Positions 33,291 to 43,941 are shown, counted from the stretch's first letter. The stretch: DNA of 44,571 nt from Rhodoferax sp. (GCF_025354435.1 NZ_JANXMU010000029.1:1-44571); one strand, 5' to 3'. The notes: generated by a model not told the origin, from the sequence alone. Numbers and translations: made by a program.

Positions 33291-33914
33291 TAAATTATTG
33301 CGAATCGCGTACACCGTGAGTTCGGCGTTGTTGGCCAGTTTTAGCTTTTCCAACACCCGGGTGCGGTAGACGCTGACGGTTTTGGGGCTGAGCAGCAGCT
33401 CTTCGGCGATGTCGGACAGGCGTTTGCCCGAGGCAATTTTCAGCAGAGTCTGCATTTCGCGCTCGGACAAGGCAGCGTGTGGCACTTCCAGCACCGGCTT
33501 GGACAGGCTTTCCACCAGCATCTGCGCCACCTCAGGGGTGACGTATTTACGGCCCTGCATCACCGTGCGCACGGCCAGCACCAGTTCCTCGGGGTCGCCC
33601 GCCTTGTTGACATAGCCTTGCGCCCCGGCGCGCAGGCAGCGAATCGCGTACTGGTCCTCCGGGAACATCGATACCACCAGCACCTTGATGGGCGAGTCGG
33701 CCTCACGCAGGCTGGCCAGCACCTCCATGCCGCCACGGCCGGGCATGCTCAAGTCCAGCACCAGCACGTCGCAGGTGGCGGTGCGCAGCAGTTCGCGCAC
33801 TTCGGCATAGCCCGATGCCTCGCCGGTGACCTGGATGTCCACCGCCTCCGACAACATGCCCCGGATGCCGCGCCGCACCATGGCATGGTCATCGCATAAA
33901 ACTACATGGATCAT
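33285..33914 (-). CDS. NarL/FixJ-type response regulator
   Basis: 209 residues on the minus strand, ATG at 33912-33914. Receiver domain with C-D8-D9, phosphoacceptor D54 (L-V-L-D-L-S-M-P-G) and the conserved Lys in N-K-A-G. The LuxR-type HTH has L-S-E-R-E-M-Q-T-L-L-K-I-A-S-G and L-L-L-S-P-K-T-V-S-V-Y-R-T-R-V. It is a DNA-binding regulator phosphorylated by the kinase upstream, which it overlaps by 4 nt. Targets are unknown; sitting between fliR and the chemotaxis operon suggests motility control (inference). Confidence 0.93.
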   Translation of the reverse strand: MIHVVLCDDHAMVRRGIRGMLSEAVDIQVTGEASGYAEVRELLRTATCDVLVLDLSMPGRGGMEVLASLREADSPIKVLVVSMFPEDQYAIRCLRAGAQGYVNKAGDPEELVLAVRTVMQGRKYVTPEVAQMLVESLSKPVLEVPHAALSEREMQTLLKIASGKRLSDIAEELLLSPKTVSVYRTRVLEKLKLANNAELTVYAIRNNLV

Positions 33915-35026
33915 GGGGAGCTTTCTTGTGGGGCGGTATCGGGTACCAGCGGAAGTAGTGGCACCGACAGGATGATGGAGGTGCCCACCCCACCCCGGTT
34001 GCTGATGTCCAGCCAGCCACCGACGGTTTTGGCCCGCTCGTGCAGGCCGCGCAGCCCAAAGGCTTTGGGTTTGTCCAGCATGGCCTTGTTCAAGCCGCGC
34101 CCGTTGTCGGTAACTTCCAGTGTCAAAACGCCTTCGCCGTCGGTCAGCTCGATGCTCACCGCGCTGCATTCCGCGTGTTTGGAGATATTGGTCAACGCTT
34201 CTTGTGCGGTGCGATAGGCCACCAGCTGGATGGCTTTGTTGGCGCTGAACTGCTCAAACGTGGCGTGGAAGCTGGTGGCAATGCCGGTGCGTTTTTGGAA
34301 GCTTTGCGCCAGCCACTGCACGGCGGCGGTGAGCCCCTGGTCCAAAATCGGCGGACGCAGGTCCATCATGATGCGCTGGCTGGCGCCCAGGGCGTGTTGC
34401 AGCATTTCCAGTGCCGAGCCCAGGTGTGCGGCCGATGGTGCGTCCTTGTGGTGGCGCGCCAGCCAGGCTAGGTCCAGCTTGACAGCGGCCAGCGAGCCAC
34501 CGATGTCGTCGTGCACCTCGCGGGCGATGGCGGCACGCTCTTGCTCAATGGAGCTTTGCAGGTGCTCGGCCAGCTCGGCCAGGCGGCGCTCGGACGCGGC
34601 CAGCTCGGCATCGGCACGCTCTTTGGCCTGGCGCACCTCGCGCACCTCGATGGCGCGGGCAATCACGTGCGCCAGCTTGTTGATGTCGTCCTTGAGCAGG
34701 TAGTCGCTAAAGCCCAGCCGGATGGCATCCACGGCTGCGGCCTCGCCGATGGCCCCCGATAGCAGCACAAAAGGGGGCTGCTGGGCTTGTTGCTGCAGCG
34801 CATGCCAGGCATCGATGGCTGTAAAACCCGGCAGCCGGTAGTCGGCCAGAATCAAATCAAAGCGGATGCTGCCGGTGAGGTCGGTAAACGCGGCCAGCGT
34901 CTCCACCCGCTGCAGGGTGCAGGACAGGCCTTGTTTGTGCAGGGCCCGCACAACGATCTGGTGGTCGATGGCCGAGTCCTCCAGATGCAGGATCTGGATC
35001 GCCTGGTGCTTCTGCCAGGGGCTCAT
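33911..35026 (-). CDS. Cytoplasmic histidine kinase with N-terminal receiver domain (NarX/DegS class)
   Basis: 371 residues. Residues ~10-125 form a receiver domain: L-E-D at 15-17, phosphoacceptor D62 in L-A-D-Y-R-L-P-G and K112 in Y-L-L-K-D. A coiled coil follows (~128-165), then HisKA_3 with the phospho-His in R-E-V-H172-D-D-I-G, and an HATPase domain (T-A-Q-E-A-L-T-N-I-S-K-H-A; D-N-G-R-G). No membrane helices are seen, so the input is probably phosphorylation of the receiver by another kinase rather than a sensed ligand. Overlaps the response-regulator start by 4 nt, so the two form a pair. Confidence 0.93.
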   Translation of the reverse strand: MSPWQKHQAIQILHLEDSAIDHQIVVRALHKQGLSCTLQRVETLAAFTDLTGSIRFDLILADYRLPGFTAIDAWHALQQQAQQPPFVLLSGAIGEAAAVDAIRLGFSDYLLKDDINKLAHVIARAIEVREVRQAKERADAELAASERRLAELAEHLQSSIEQERAAIAREVHDDIGGSLAAVKLDLAWLARHHKDAPSAAHLGSALEMLQHALGASQRIMMDLRPPILDQGLTAAVQWLAQSFQKRTGIATSFHATFEQFSANKAIQLVAYRTAQEALTNISKHAECSAVSIELTDGEGVLTLEVTDNGRGLNKAMLDKPKAFGLRGLHERAKTVGGWLDISNRGGVGTSIILSVPLLPLVPDTAPQESSP

Positions 35027-35208
35027 GCGCGCTCCTGGGGCGGCATGGCGTGAGCTACATAAAAGGCGGATGTCAGCATGGTGGGCGTGCAGTTGCAGTG
35101 GGATGGCGGTCGATTTTGCAGAATGTTCGTAACAGGATGTGAAATAGAATTAACATTCGTTCAAACGAGGCAATTTGTCTAAGGCTTTCCTGCAGCGACG
35201 GAGAATAC

Positions 35209-35655
35209 ATGCAAACAGAGCCAACCTCACCGACAGGACCTGTAGTGCAACTACCGGTGATGTTGGTCGCTGAATTGCAAGATTCACTGATGGTGGTAAT
35301 GCACGACCTGAGCCGACTGGAAAGCCTGCTCAGCCACACCATGGACAACCTGATGGCCCGCTTCAACAGCGTGAACCAGGGGCTCCAGGCGGCGGCTTTG
35401 CCCGATATGCCAGCCATGGACAGTGTGCGCAGTGACCTGCGCGCCGCCGTCACCGAGCTGCAATTCCAGGACATGGCTTCACAACTGATCGTGCACACCA
35501 CCTTGATGCTGCAAGGCTGCGCATTCCGGTTGGCATCCGAAACCATGGGGCAGGACGAAGGCGAGGAGCCTGCGCCGTATGCGGCTCTGGCGCCGGACCG
35601 CCCCAACCCGGTGACCCAGAGCGAAATGGACGCGGGTTCCATCGAGCTTTTCTGA
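35209..35655 (+). CDS. Small chemotaxis protein with CheZ-like D-x3-Q motif
   Basis: 148 residues, mostly helical; ATG 35209 follows CGGAGA. Not a family I can name with certainty. The segment L-Q-F-Q-D88-M-A-S-Q92 resembles the CheZ phosphatase motif F-Q-D-L-T-G-Q, with the same spacing of Asp and Gln. The acidic, Phe-ended tail (S-E-M-D-A-G-S-I-E-L-F) recalls the CheY-binding C-terminal peptide of CheZ. It lies 53 nt before cheY, first in the chemotaxis operon. It may be a minimal CheY-P phosphatase. Alternatively it is a structural relative of receptor-type F-Q-D helices. CheZ proper is about 214 residues, so this one is shorter. Confidence 0.6.
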   Translation: MQTEPTSPTGPVVQLPVMLVAELQDSLMVVMHDLSRLESLLSHTMDNLMARFNSVNQGLQAAALPDMPAMDSVRSDLRAAVTELQFQDMASQLIVHTTLMLQGCAFRLASETMGQDEGEEPAPYAALAPDRPNPVTQSEMDAGSIELF

Positions 35656-35708
35656 CATGCCGGTTCCTCTCTATTTACGCGCACTCTCATCTTTAGCTGG
35701 AGCTTTTC

Positions 35709-36071
35709 ATGCATTCGATTCTTGCCGTTGACGACTCACCCTCTATGCGAAAGATGGTGTCCTTCACGTTGACCGGAGCGGGCTACCAGGTCATTGAAGC
35801 AGTGGACGGACAGGATGCTTTCGAGAAAGCCCAGTCGCACTCTATCGACCTGGTGTTGGTGGACCAAAACATGCCTCGGCTGGATGGCATTGGCCTGACA
35901 CGGCTGCTACGTGAGCATCCCAAGTACAAAACCATTCCAATTTTGATTTTGACGACCGAATCCAGTGACCAGATGAAGCAGGCCGGGCGCAGTGCGGGGG
36001 CCACGGGCTGGCTGGTGAAACCGTTCGACCCTGCCCGGTTGATCGAGGTCATCCAGAAAGTCATTCGCTGA
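35709..36071 (+). CDS. cheY: Chemotaxis response regulator CheY
   Basis: 120-residue stand-alone receiver. D8/D9, phosphoacceptor D52 (L-V-L-V-D-Q-N-M-P), T82/T83 and K104 (W-L-V-K-P-F) are all present; Trp101 sits where Tyr106 is in E. coli CheY. Phosphorylated by CheA, it binds FliM to change rotation. AGCTGGAGC lies just upstream of the ATG. Position with cheA-W-R-D-B makes the assignment firm. Confidence 0.93.
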   Translation: MHSILAVDDSPSMRKMVSFTLTGAGYQVIEAVDGQDAFEKAQSHSIDLVLVDQNMPRLDGIGLTRLLREHPKYKTIPILILTTESSDQMKQAGRSAGATGWLVKPFDPARLIEVIQKVIR

Positions 36072-36094
36072 ACGCAGGCACCCAAGGAAACCAC

Positions 36095-38185
36095 ATGGCT
36101 GAAATGCACACCGACAATTCGAGTTCAGGCGCTGACTTTGACCTGACCCAGTTCTACCAAATCTTCTTTGAAGAGGCCGGCGAAAACCTGGACCAGATGG
36201 AGCAGATGCTGCTCGACCTGGATTTGGCCAATACCGACGACGAAGAACTCAACGGCATCTTCCGCTGCGCCCATTCGATCAAGGGCGGGGCCGCCACCTT
36301 CGGATTTGCCGATGTGGCCGAGCTGACCCACCAGATGGAGTCGCTGCTGGACAAATTGCGCCGCCACGAGCTAAAGCTGATTCCGCCTATGGTGGATGCG
36401 CTGCTGGAATCGGCCGACTCCTCGCGCAGCCTGCTGGCGCGCCACCAGGCGGGCGGTGAGGGCGAGGCCGTCAACACCTCGGCCTTGGTCAAACGCATCA
36501 GCGCACTGGCCTCGGGTGCCGTGCCTGTGGCAGCGCCGGCCCCTGCGCCGGTGACCGTTGCGGCCCCGGTGGCACCAGCCGCGCCTAAGGTCCCTGGTTC
36601 GCGCTCTTTAGTCATCCACATTGGCCCTTTGGACAAGCCGGAGCAGGCCGATGCGGTGAAAGAGCTGTTCCGCGATATTCCTGGTCTGGGCACGGTCACC
36701 ACCCTGGCCAGTGAAAACGCCGACACCCGCGTGTTTGGGGTAGAAACCACCTCCACCGATGACGACTTGCTCGACCTGTTTGTGTTCCATGTCTCCAAGG
36801 ATGTGGTACGCATCCACGATCTGGATGCCGAAGCCGCACCGGCTGCCGTCGCAGAAGTTGCTGCACCTGAACCCGTCGCTGGCGTGGCTGCGCCCGCCGT
36901 GTCGGTGGAGGAAGAGTACGGTTTCTTCGCCGGATCGCCCGGCCATCCTGGTGAGCACCCGGTGCCCACCCCCGCTGTCGTAGCCGCCAAGGCCGAGAAA
37001 GCCGCGGGCCAGACCCCGCTGGAAGCCACCACCATCCGGGTAGACATCAAAAAGGTCGATCAACTGATCAACCTGGTCGGCGAGCTGGTGATCACCCAGG
37101 CCATGCTGGCGCAAAACAGCCAGGGGCTGGAGCCTGCCATGCACCAGCAGCTGTTTGCCGGGCTGGCCGACCTGGACCGCAACACCCGCGACCTGCAAGA
37201 GTCGGTGATGTCGATCCGCATGATCCCCATGTCTATCGTGTTCAGCCGCTTTCCGCGCATGCTGCGCGACCTGGCCAACCGCCTGGGCAAAAAGGTGGAC
37301 TTCGTGACCCAAGGTGAATCGACTGAACTGGACAAAGGCTTGGTCGAGAAAATCACCGACCCCTTGACCCACCTGGTGCGCAACAGTTGCGACCATGGTA
37401 TCGAGATGCCCGAAGACCGTATCGCCGCGGGCAAGCCAGAAAACGGCACCATCACCCTGTCGGCTGCGCACCAGGGCGGCTCCATCGTGATCGAAGTGCG
37501 CGACGACGGCAAAGGCATGTCGCGCGAGAAAATCTTGCGCAAGGCCCGCGAACGCGGCCTGGATGTGAGCGATGCCATGACCGATGCCGAAGTCTGGCAA
37601 CTGATTTTTGCGCCCGGCTTTTCTACCGCAGATGTGGTGACCGATGTGTCGGGCCGGGGCGTGGGCATGGACGTGGTGAAGCGCAATATCGCGTCGCTGA
37701 ATGGCACGGTCGATATCGAATCGGTCGAGGGCCTGGGCATGAAGGTGTCGGTGCGCTTGCCGCTGACCCTGGCCATCATGGACGGCATGTCGGTCAGCGT
37801 GGGCAACGAGGTTTACATCCTGCCGCTGTCGTCGGTGGTCGAGTCCTTCCAGGTGAATGACGAATCCGTCAGCACCGTGGCCCAGGGCTCGCAACTGGTG
37901 AAGGTGCGCGACGAATACATGCCGGTGATTGCGCTGGAAAAGATCTTCCAGGTGCCGATTGCCGATGCCGAAAAGGCCAACAACATCATGGTGGTGGTCG
38001 AGTCCGAAGGCAGCCGCGTGGCCCTGCTGGTCAATGAGCTGCTGGGCCAGCACCAGGTGGTGGTGAAAAACCTGGAGTCGAATTACCGCAAAGTGTCCAA
38101 CGTGTCGGGCGCCACCATCATGGGCGACGGCAAAGTGGCGCTGATCCTGGATATTGGCGCGCTGGTGCGCCGCTCGCGGCATTGA
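36095..38185 (+). CDS. cheA: Chemotaxis sensor kinase CheA
   Basis: 696 residues. P1 Hpt domain with H60 (R-C-A-H-S-I-K-G-G), a P2-like region (~165-245) between Ala/Pro-rich linkers, P3 dimerisation (~305-370), and a P4 kinase with L-V-R-N-S-C-D-H-G-I-E, D-D-G-K-G-M and G-R-G-V-G-M-D-V-V. The P5 CheW-like domain is at ~560-690. It autophosphorylates under receptor control and passes phosphate to CheY and CheB. ATG 36095 follows AAGGAAA. No receptor gene lies in this operon, so receptors are encoded elsewhere. Confidence 0.97.
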   Translation: MAEMHTDNSSSGADFDLTQFYQIFFEEAGENLDQMEQMLLDLDLANTDDEELNGIFRCAHSIKGGAATFGFADVAELTHQMESLLDKLRRHELKLIPPMVDALLESADSSRSLLARHQAGGEGEAVNTSALVKRISALASGAVPVAAPAPAPVTVAAPVAPAAPKVPGSRSLVIHIGPLDKPEQADAVKELFRDIPGLGTVTTLASENADTRVFGVETTSTDDDLLDLFVFHVSKDVVRIHDLDAEAAPAAVAEVAAPEPVAGVAAPAVSVEEEYGFFAGSPGHPGEHPVPTPAVVAAKAEKAAGQTPLEATTIRVDIKKVDQLINLVGELVITQAMLAQNSQGLEPAMHQQLFAGLADLDRNTRDLQESVMSIRMIPMSIVFSRFPRMLRDLANRLGKKVDFVTQGESTELDKGLVEKITDPLTHLVRNSCDHGIEMPEDRIAAGKPENGTITLSAAHQGGSIVIEVRDDGKGMSREKILRKARERGLDVSDAMTDAEVWQLIFAPGFSTADVVTDVSGRGVGMDVVKRNIASLNGTVDIESVEGLGMKVSVRLPLTLAIMDGMSVSVGNEVYILPLSSVVESFQVNDESVSTVAQGSQLVKVRDEYMPVIALEKIFQVPIADAEKANNIMVVVESEGSRVALLVNELLGQHQVVVKNLESNYRKVSNVSGATIMGDGKVALILDIGALVRRSRH

Positions 38186-38236
38186 TCCACCGCCGTACGC
38201 CGCAGTTCAAATAGTTAGACGTTGAAGGAGATGGTT

Positions 38237-38719
38237 ATGGGTGCAATGGAACGTTCGGGGGCTTTGGCCACTACCGCGGCCAGAGAGTATTTGACATTCC
38301 GGTTGAGCCAGGAAGAGTACGGCATTGATATTTTGAAGGTGCAGGAGATCCGCGGCTACGAGCCACCCACCCGGATCGCCAATGCCCCGACCTTCATCAA
38401 AGGTGTGGTGAATCTGCGCGGCACTATCGTGCCGATCGTGGACATGCGCCTCAAGTTCAACTGCTCCGAAGCCGAGTACAACAGCTTCACGGTGGTCATC
38501 ATCCTGAACCTGCGCACCCGCATCGTCGGCATCGTGGTGGATTCGGTCAGCGACGTGTTGGAGCTGCAACCTGAGAGCGTCAAGGCCGCCCCCGACATCG
38601 ATAGCGTGGTGGACAACAGCTGCATTCTGGGACTGGGCTCGGTCAGCGACCGTATGCTGATCCTGCTGGATATTGAGCGCTTGATGTCCGGGCCCGATAT
38701 GGGCCTGTCTGCCGACTGA
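38237..38719 (+). CDS. cheW: Chemotaxis coupling protein CheW
   Basis: 160 residues. ATG 38237 is chosen since GAAGGAG (38224-38230) lies 6 nt upstream; ATG 38231 abuts that site and TTG 38222 is unlikely. Contains F-R-L-S-Q-E-E-Y-G-I-D-I-L-K-V-Q-E-I, G-V-V-N-L-R-G-T-I-V-P-I-V-D and D-R-M-L-I-L-L-D-I-E. It couples receptors to CheA. Confidence 0.96.
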   Translation: MGAMERSGALATTAAREYLTFRLSQEEYGIDILKVQEIRGYEPPTRIANAPTFIKGVVNLRGTIVPIVDMRLKFNCSEAEYNSFTVVIILNLRTRIVGIVVDSVSDVLELQPESVKAAPDIDSVVDNSCILGLGSVSDRMLILLDIERLMSGPDMGLSAD

Positions 38720-38732
38720 GCCACGCGCCCCC

Positions 38733-39587
38733 ATGCGCCCATCTCCTGCTGCCGCCCCTACCGGTCCTGTTTTGGAAGGCCGCGAGTTTGTCTGGACCGA
38801 TGCCGACTTTGAACGCGTCCAGTCGCTGATCTATAAGCACGCAGGCATCAAGCTGCACGACGGCAAGCATGCCATGGTCTACAGCCGCCTGTCACGGCGG
38901 CTGCGCGACACCGGGCACAACAGTTTCCGCGATTACCTAGGCTGGCTGGAGCACTCTACCGACGGGCCGGAGTGGCAAGAGTTTGTGAATGCGCTCACCA
39001 CCAACCTCACGGCGTTTTTTCGCGAGCAGCACCACTTCGAGATTCTGGCTACGCTATTCAAGTCCAAGCCTGCCAACACGCCGTGGAATGTGTGGTGCAG
39101 CGCTTCGTCTACGGGCGAAGAACCGTACTCTATCGCGATGACCGCGCTAGAGAACTTAGGCCCCAGCCCGACTTTCAAGCTCACGGCCAGCGACATTGAC
39201 TCCAAGGTGCTGGCCTCGGCAGCCCAGGGCATTTACCGGCTGGAAAACCTCAAGGGGCTGGACCAGGGGCGGATGCAAAAGTTCTTGTTGCGCGGCAAGG
39301 GCGACAACGCCGGGTTGGTGCGCATCAAGCCCGAGCTGCGCCGCATGATCGACTTCATCAGCGTCAACCTGATTCGCGACGACTGGCCGTTTCGCGAGCA
39401 TTTCGACGTGGTGTTTTGCCGTAACGTGATGATTTACTTTGACGCAGCTACCCAGCGGGCGGTGCTGGAGCGCATCCACCGCGTGATGAAGCCTGGGGCC
39501 ACCCTGTTCGTCGGCCATGCAGAGAACTTCAGTGAATCGCGTGATCTATTCATCTTGCGGGGGAAGACCAGCTATGAGCGTTGCTAG
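38733..39587 (+). CDS. cheR: Chemotaxis protein methyltransferase CheR
   Basis: 284 residues. N-terminal helical domain with G-I-K-L-H-D-G-K and L-T-T-N-L-T-A-F-F-R-E; the SAM-binding segment is A-S-S-T-G-E-E-P-Y-S-I-A-M. C-terminal F-D-V-V-F-C-R-N-V-M-I-Y-F-D is the family landmark. It methylates receptor glutamates for adaptation, opposed by CheB. It starts 13 nt after cheW. Confidence 0.96.
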   Translation: MRPSPAAAPTGPVLEGREFVWTDADFERVQSLIYKHAGIKLHDGKHAMVYSRLSRRLRDTGHNSFRDYLGWLEHSTDGPEWQEFVNALTTNLTAFFREQHHFEILATLFKSKPANTPWNVWCSASSTGEEPYSIAMTALENLGPSPTFKLTASDIDSKVLASAAQGIYRLENLKGLDQGRMQKFLLRGKGDNAGLVRIKPELRRMIDFISVNLIRDDWPFREHFDVVFCRNVMIYFDAATQRAVLERIHRVMKPGATLFVGHAENFSESRDLFILRGKTSYERC

Positions 39588-39635
39588 TTCTACCCTTCGC
39601 AACCCGCTTGGCTTTAGCGTGCGCCTTTAAAAACT

Positions 39636-40388
39636 ATGGACATCCCTAGAACCACAGGCCCCTCGCTGTCCCAGCGCATGGCGGCGGGCGAGTTCCCTAC
39701 TGGAGCCGATGCCGACCGGCGTCGCGCGTCCCGGGTGGGCGCGTTACCTGCCGGGCGGCCCGCCAGTGAGCGCAACAGCACCATTGAAGAGCTCAAGGCG
39801 CGGCCACGCAAGCCGGGGGAAGCCTCGTTTTTTTACCCCGACCACCACTTTCAGTACAACGCCGTCAAGGTGCTGCCGGGCGAATACTTCGTATCGGACG
39901 AAAACCTGGTCATCATGACGGTGCTGGGTTCCTGTATTGCCGCCTGCCTGTGGGACACGCGGGCGCAGATCGGCGGCATGAACCATTTCATGCTGCCCGA
40001 TGGCGAAGACGGCATTGGTGCGGGCCGCTACGGTTCCTATGCGATGGAGTTGCTGATCAACGAAATGCTAAAAAATGGGGCTCGCCGCGAATCCTTACAG
40101 GCCAAGATTTTTGGTGGCGGTCAGGTCATGTCTAATTTCACCACCATGAACGTGGGCGAACGCAATACCCAGTTTGTGATTGATTATTTGCAAACCGAGC
40201 GCATTCCGCTGCTGTCCCAAGATGTGCTGGATATCTATCCGCGCAAAGTGTGCTTTTTTCCGGTTACCGGCAAGGCCATGGTCAAGCGGCTGGCGCACGC
40301 GCATCCCGACCAGGCTGTCAACGAGCGGCGTGGCAACGTGGCCACGGTGGTGCAATCTACGTCCGGCGGTTCGGTCGATCTGTTTTAA
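39636..40388 (+). CDS. cheD: Chemoreceptor glutamine deamidase CheD
   Basis: 250 residues. Core from ~75 on: V-L-G-S-C100-I-A-A-C (catalytic Cys), G-G-M-N-H117-F-M-L-P (catalytic His), K-I-F-G-G-G and G-E-R-N. The N-terminal ~60 residues are Arg/Ala-rich and longer than usual, so a later start is possible, although no internal start with a good ribosome site was found. CheD deamidates receptors and can bind CheY-P or CheC. Confidence 0.94.
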   Translation: MDIPRTTGPSLSQRMAAGEFPTGADADRRRASRVGALPAGRPASERNSTIEELKARPRKPGEASFFYPDHHFQYNAVKVLPGEYFVSDENLVIMTVLGSCIAACLWDTRAQIGGMNHFMLPDGEDGIGAGRYGSYAMELLINEMLKNGARRESLQAKIFGGGQVMSNFTTMNVGERNTQFVIDYLQTERIPLLSQDVLDIYPRKVCFFPVTGKAMVKRLAHAHPDQAVNERRGNVATVVQSTSGGSVDLF

Positions 40389-41501
40389 GTGCGTGCTGTG
40401 ATAAAGAAAATCCGTGTACTGGTGGTGGACGACTCTGCGCTGGTGCGCAGCCTGCTGACCGAGATCATCAACCGCCAGCCCGATATGGAGTGCATTGGCG
40501 CGGCCAACGACCCGCTGATTGCCCGGGAAATGATCCGCGACCTGGATCCGGACGTCATCACTCTGGATGTAGAAATGCCGCGCATGGACGGCATCGACTT
40601 TTTGGGCCGCTTGATGCGCCTGCGCCCCATGCCGGTGGTGATGATTTCCACCATGACCGCCCAGGGGGCCGAGGTCACTTTGCGGGCTCTGGAGTTGGGC
40701 GCGGTGGACTTTGTGGCCAAGCCCCGCATCGGCCTTGCCAACGGCCTGCGCGATCTGGCGTCTGAAATCGTCGACAAAGTGCGTGTGGCGGCCGTGGCCA
40801 AGTTCCGTCGCCCCTTGTCGCCTATAGTGTCTGCGCCCGGTGCCGCCGTGCTACCACCGGCCTCGGCTGCGCGCTCTACCAATGCCCTGATTGGTCGGAT
40901 ATCCACTGAAAAGATGATTTGTATCGGCGCCTCTACCGGCGGCACCGAGGCCATCAAGGAAATTTTGGTCTGCATGCCGGCCGATTCGCCCGCCATCGTC
41001 ATCACCCAACACATGCCGCTAGGCTTTACCACCAGCTTTGCCGCGCGGCTGAACAGCCTGTGCCAGATCACGGTGAAGGAGGCCTCGCACGGTGAACGCA
41101 TCCTGCCCGGCCATGCCTACATTGCGCCGGGCGGCAAGCAGTTCCGCATCAACCGCAGCGGGGCCAACTACGTGGCCGTGGTGGAAGATGCCGAGCCGGT
41201 AAACCGCCACCGGCCGTCGGTGGAGGTGCTGTTTTTATCCTGCGCCGAGATGGTGGGGCGCAACGCCTACGGCATCATGCTGACCGGCATGGGCAACGAC
41301 GGAGCCCGCGCCATGCGCGAAATGCACGATAAAGGTAGCTACAACTACGTGCAGGACGAAGCCAGTTGTGTGGTCTTCGGCATGCCGCGCGAAGCCATTG
41401 CCCATGGTGCGGCCGACGAGGTGCTGCCGTTGGAAAAAATTGCCCCCGCCTTGCTGGCCAAGCTGGGTGCCAGTGGCGATCGACTGCACAATCGAATCTA
41501 A
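40389..41501 (+). CDS. cheB: Chemotaxis methylesterase CheB
   Basis: 370 residues from GTG 40389; GTG 40398 ([12 protein letters not shown]) is an equally good start. Receiver domain with D60 (T-L-D-V-E-M-P), an Ala/Pro-rich linker, then the esterase domain with catalytic S182 (G-A-S-T-G-G-T), H208 (T-Q-H-M-P) and Asp in M-G-N-D-G-A. It removes receptor methyl groups when phosphorylated by CheA. Last gene of the operon; a repeat separates it from the convergent ABC-F gene. Confidence 0.96.
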   Translation: MRAVIKKIRVLVVDDSALVRSLLTEIINRQPDMECIGAANDPLIAREMIRDLDPDVITLDVEMPRMDGIDFLGRLMRLRPMPVVMISTMTAQGAEVTLRALELGAVDFVAKPRIGLANGLRDLASEIVDKVRVAAVAKFRRPLSPIVSAPGAAVLPPASAARSTNALIGRISTEKMICIGASTGGTEAIKEILVCMPADSPAIVITQHMPLGFTTSFAARLNSLCQITVKEASHGERILPGHAYIAPGGKQFRINRSGANYVAVVEDAEPVNRHRPSVEVLFLSCAEMVGRNAYGIMLTGMGNDGARAMREMHDKGSYNYVQDEASCVVFGMPREAIAHGAADEVLPLEKIAPALLAKLGASGDRLHNRI

Positions 41502-41502
41502 G

Positions 41503-41562
41503 TGTGAAATAGGCCACTAGCGCATGTTATATATGCGCTAGTAGCTATTTTAACGATAGCAA

Positions 41563-41565
<3 letters not shown>
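41503..41565 (-). repeat. Intergenic palindromic repeat, copy 6 (best palindrome)
   Basis: Plus strand: GGCCACTAGCGCATGTTATA, TATGCGCTAGTAGCTATTTT, AACGATAGCAATCA. ACTAGCGCAT and ATGCGCTAGT form a perfect 10-bp inverted repeat. On the minus strand it begins TGATTGCTAT, whose TGA is the stop of the ABC-F gene, exactly as copy 1 does with rfbG. Likely the shared terminator for cheB and the ABC-F gene. Confidence 0.85.
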
Positions 41566-43470
<1,905 letters not shown>

Positions 43471-43656
43471 GTTGGGGGGATTATCCGGCCTACGGGTTTC
43501 ACCTCTTGGTAGCCGGGCCAAGAGGGACAGCATCCTCTCTATATAGAGCGCATGGCTACATGCCTGTACTCAGAATGCCATGGACAGCGCAACCATGCCT
43601 TTTGGGACTGTTCTCAATTTAAAAGTGCCGGGCAGTGGGATGCCGATGTAAACCGT

Positions 43657-43690
43657 GCTAAAGTCGAGGGCTGCGCTGATGACGCACAGC
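43657..43690 (+). promoter_or_regulatory. rRNA promoter-like segment P1
   Basis: TGC-TAAAGT (TAAAGT at 43659-43664, extended -10 type), followed by CGAGGGCTGCGCTGATGAC. No good -35 is seen. It is kept because the downstream block is shared with P2 and P3. Confidence 0.35.
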
Positions 43691-43731
43691 AATGTGCAAG
43701 ATGCGAAAGCAAGGTCAGGAAGAAGTAGATG

Positions 43732-43783
43732 TTTCGGATACGGGTAAAAACCAGTATATAATTCGAAGCTCTGCTGAATACGG
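43732..43783 (+). promoter_or_regulatory. rRNA promoter-like segment P2
   Basis: TATAAT at 43757-43762 is a consensus -10; TTTCGG at 43732-43737 is a weak -35 with a long 19-nt spacer. Downstream TCGAAGCTCTGCTGAATAC resembles P1 and P3. Confidence 0.55.
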
Positions 43784-43823
43784 CGGCGTTAAGGTTTACT
43801 CCAAAACACGCTGCAGCAGATAA

Positions 43824-43846
43824 GCAAGAAGTCAAAAGCTTCTTGC
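43824..43846 (+). other. Stem-loop in the rRNA leader between P2 and P3
   Basis: GCAAGAAG (43824-43831), 7-nt loop, CTTCTTGC (43839-43846): perfect 8-bp inverted repeat. It overlaps the -35 region of P3, so it would form only in RNA started upstream. Function unknown. Confidence 0.5.
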
Positions 43847-43897
43847 GGCAAGCTCCAAAAAGCATGCTAGAATACAAGGCTTCGCTGATCACAGTGA
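43843..43897 (+). promoter_or_regulatory. rRNA promoter-like segment P3
   Basis: TGC-TAGAAT (TAGAAT 43868-43873, extended -10), TTGCGG at 43843-43848 with a 19-nt spacer, then ACAAGGCTTCGCTGATCAC, nearly the same block as after P1. It is nearest the 16S gene. Confidence 0.55.
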
Positions 43898-43929
43898 GTC
43901 TGGCAAAGTGGTGTAAAAGCCGCGATGTT

Positions 43930-43941
43930 GATCCTTAAAAA
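43930..43941 (+). promoter_or_regulatory. boxA-like antitermination site
   Basis: GATCCTTAAAAA resembles the rRNA boxA (NusB-S10 binding) element and lies ~180 nt before 16S, the normal place in an rRNA leader. Confidence 0.55.

Noticed and set aside
36608-38182. 524-codon minus-strand open frame opposite cheA
   Set aside because: His/Gly/Val-rich shadow; cheA on the plus strand has every domain intact.
43471-43656. Possible small gene between uup and the rRNA promoters
   Set aside because: No open frame with a ribosome site or coding-like composition; it appears to be upstream non-coding sequence.
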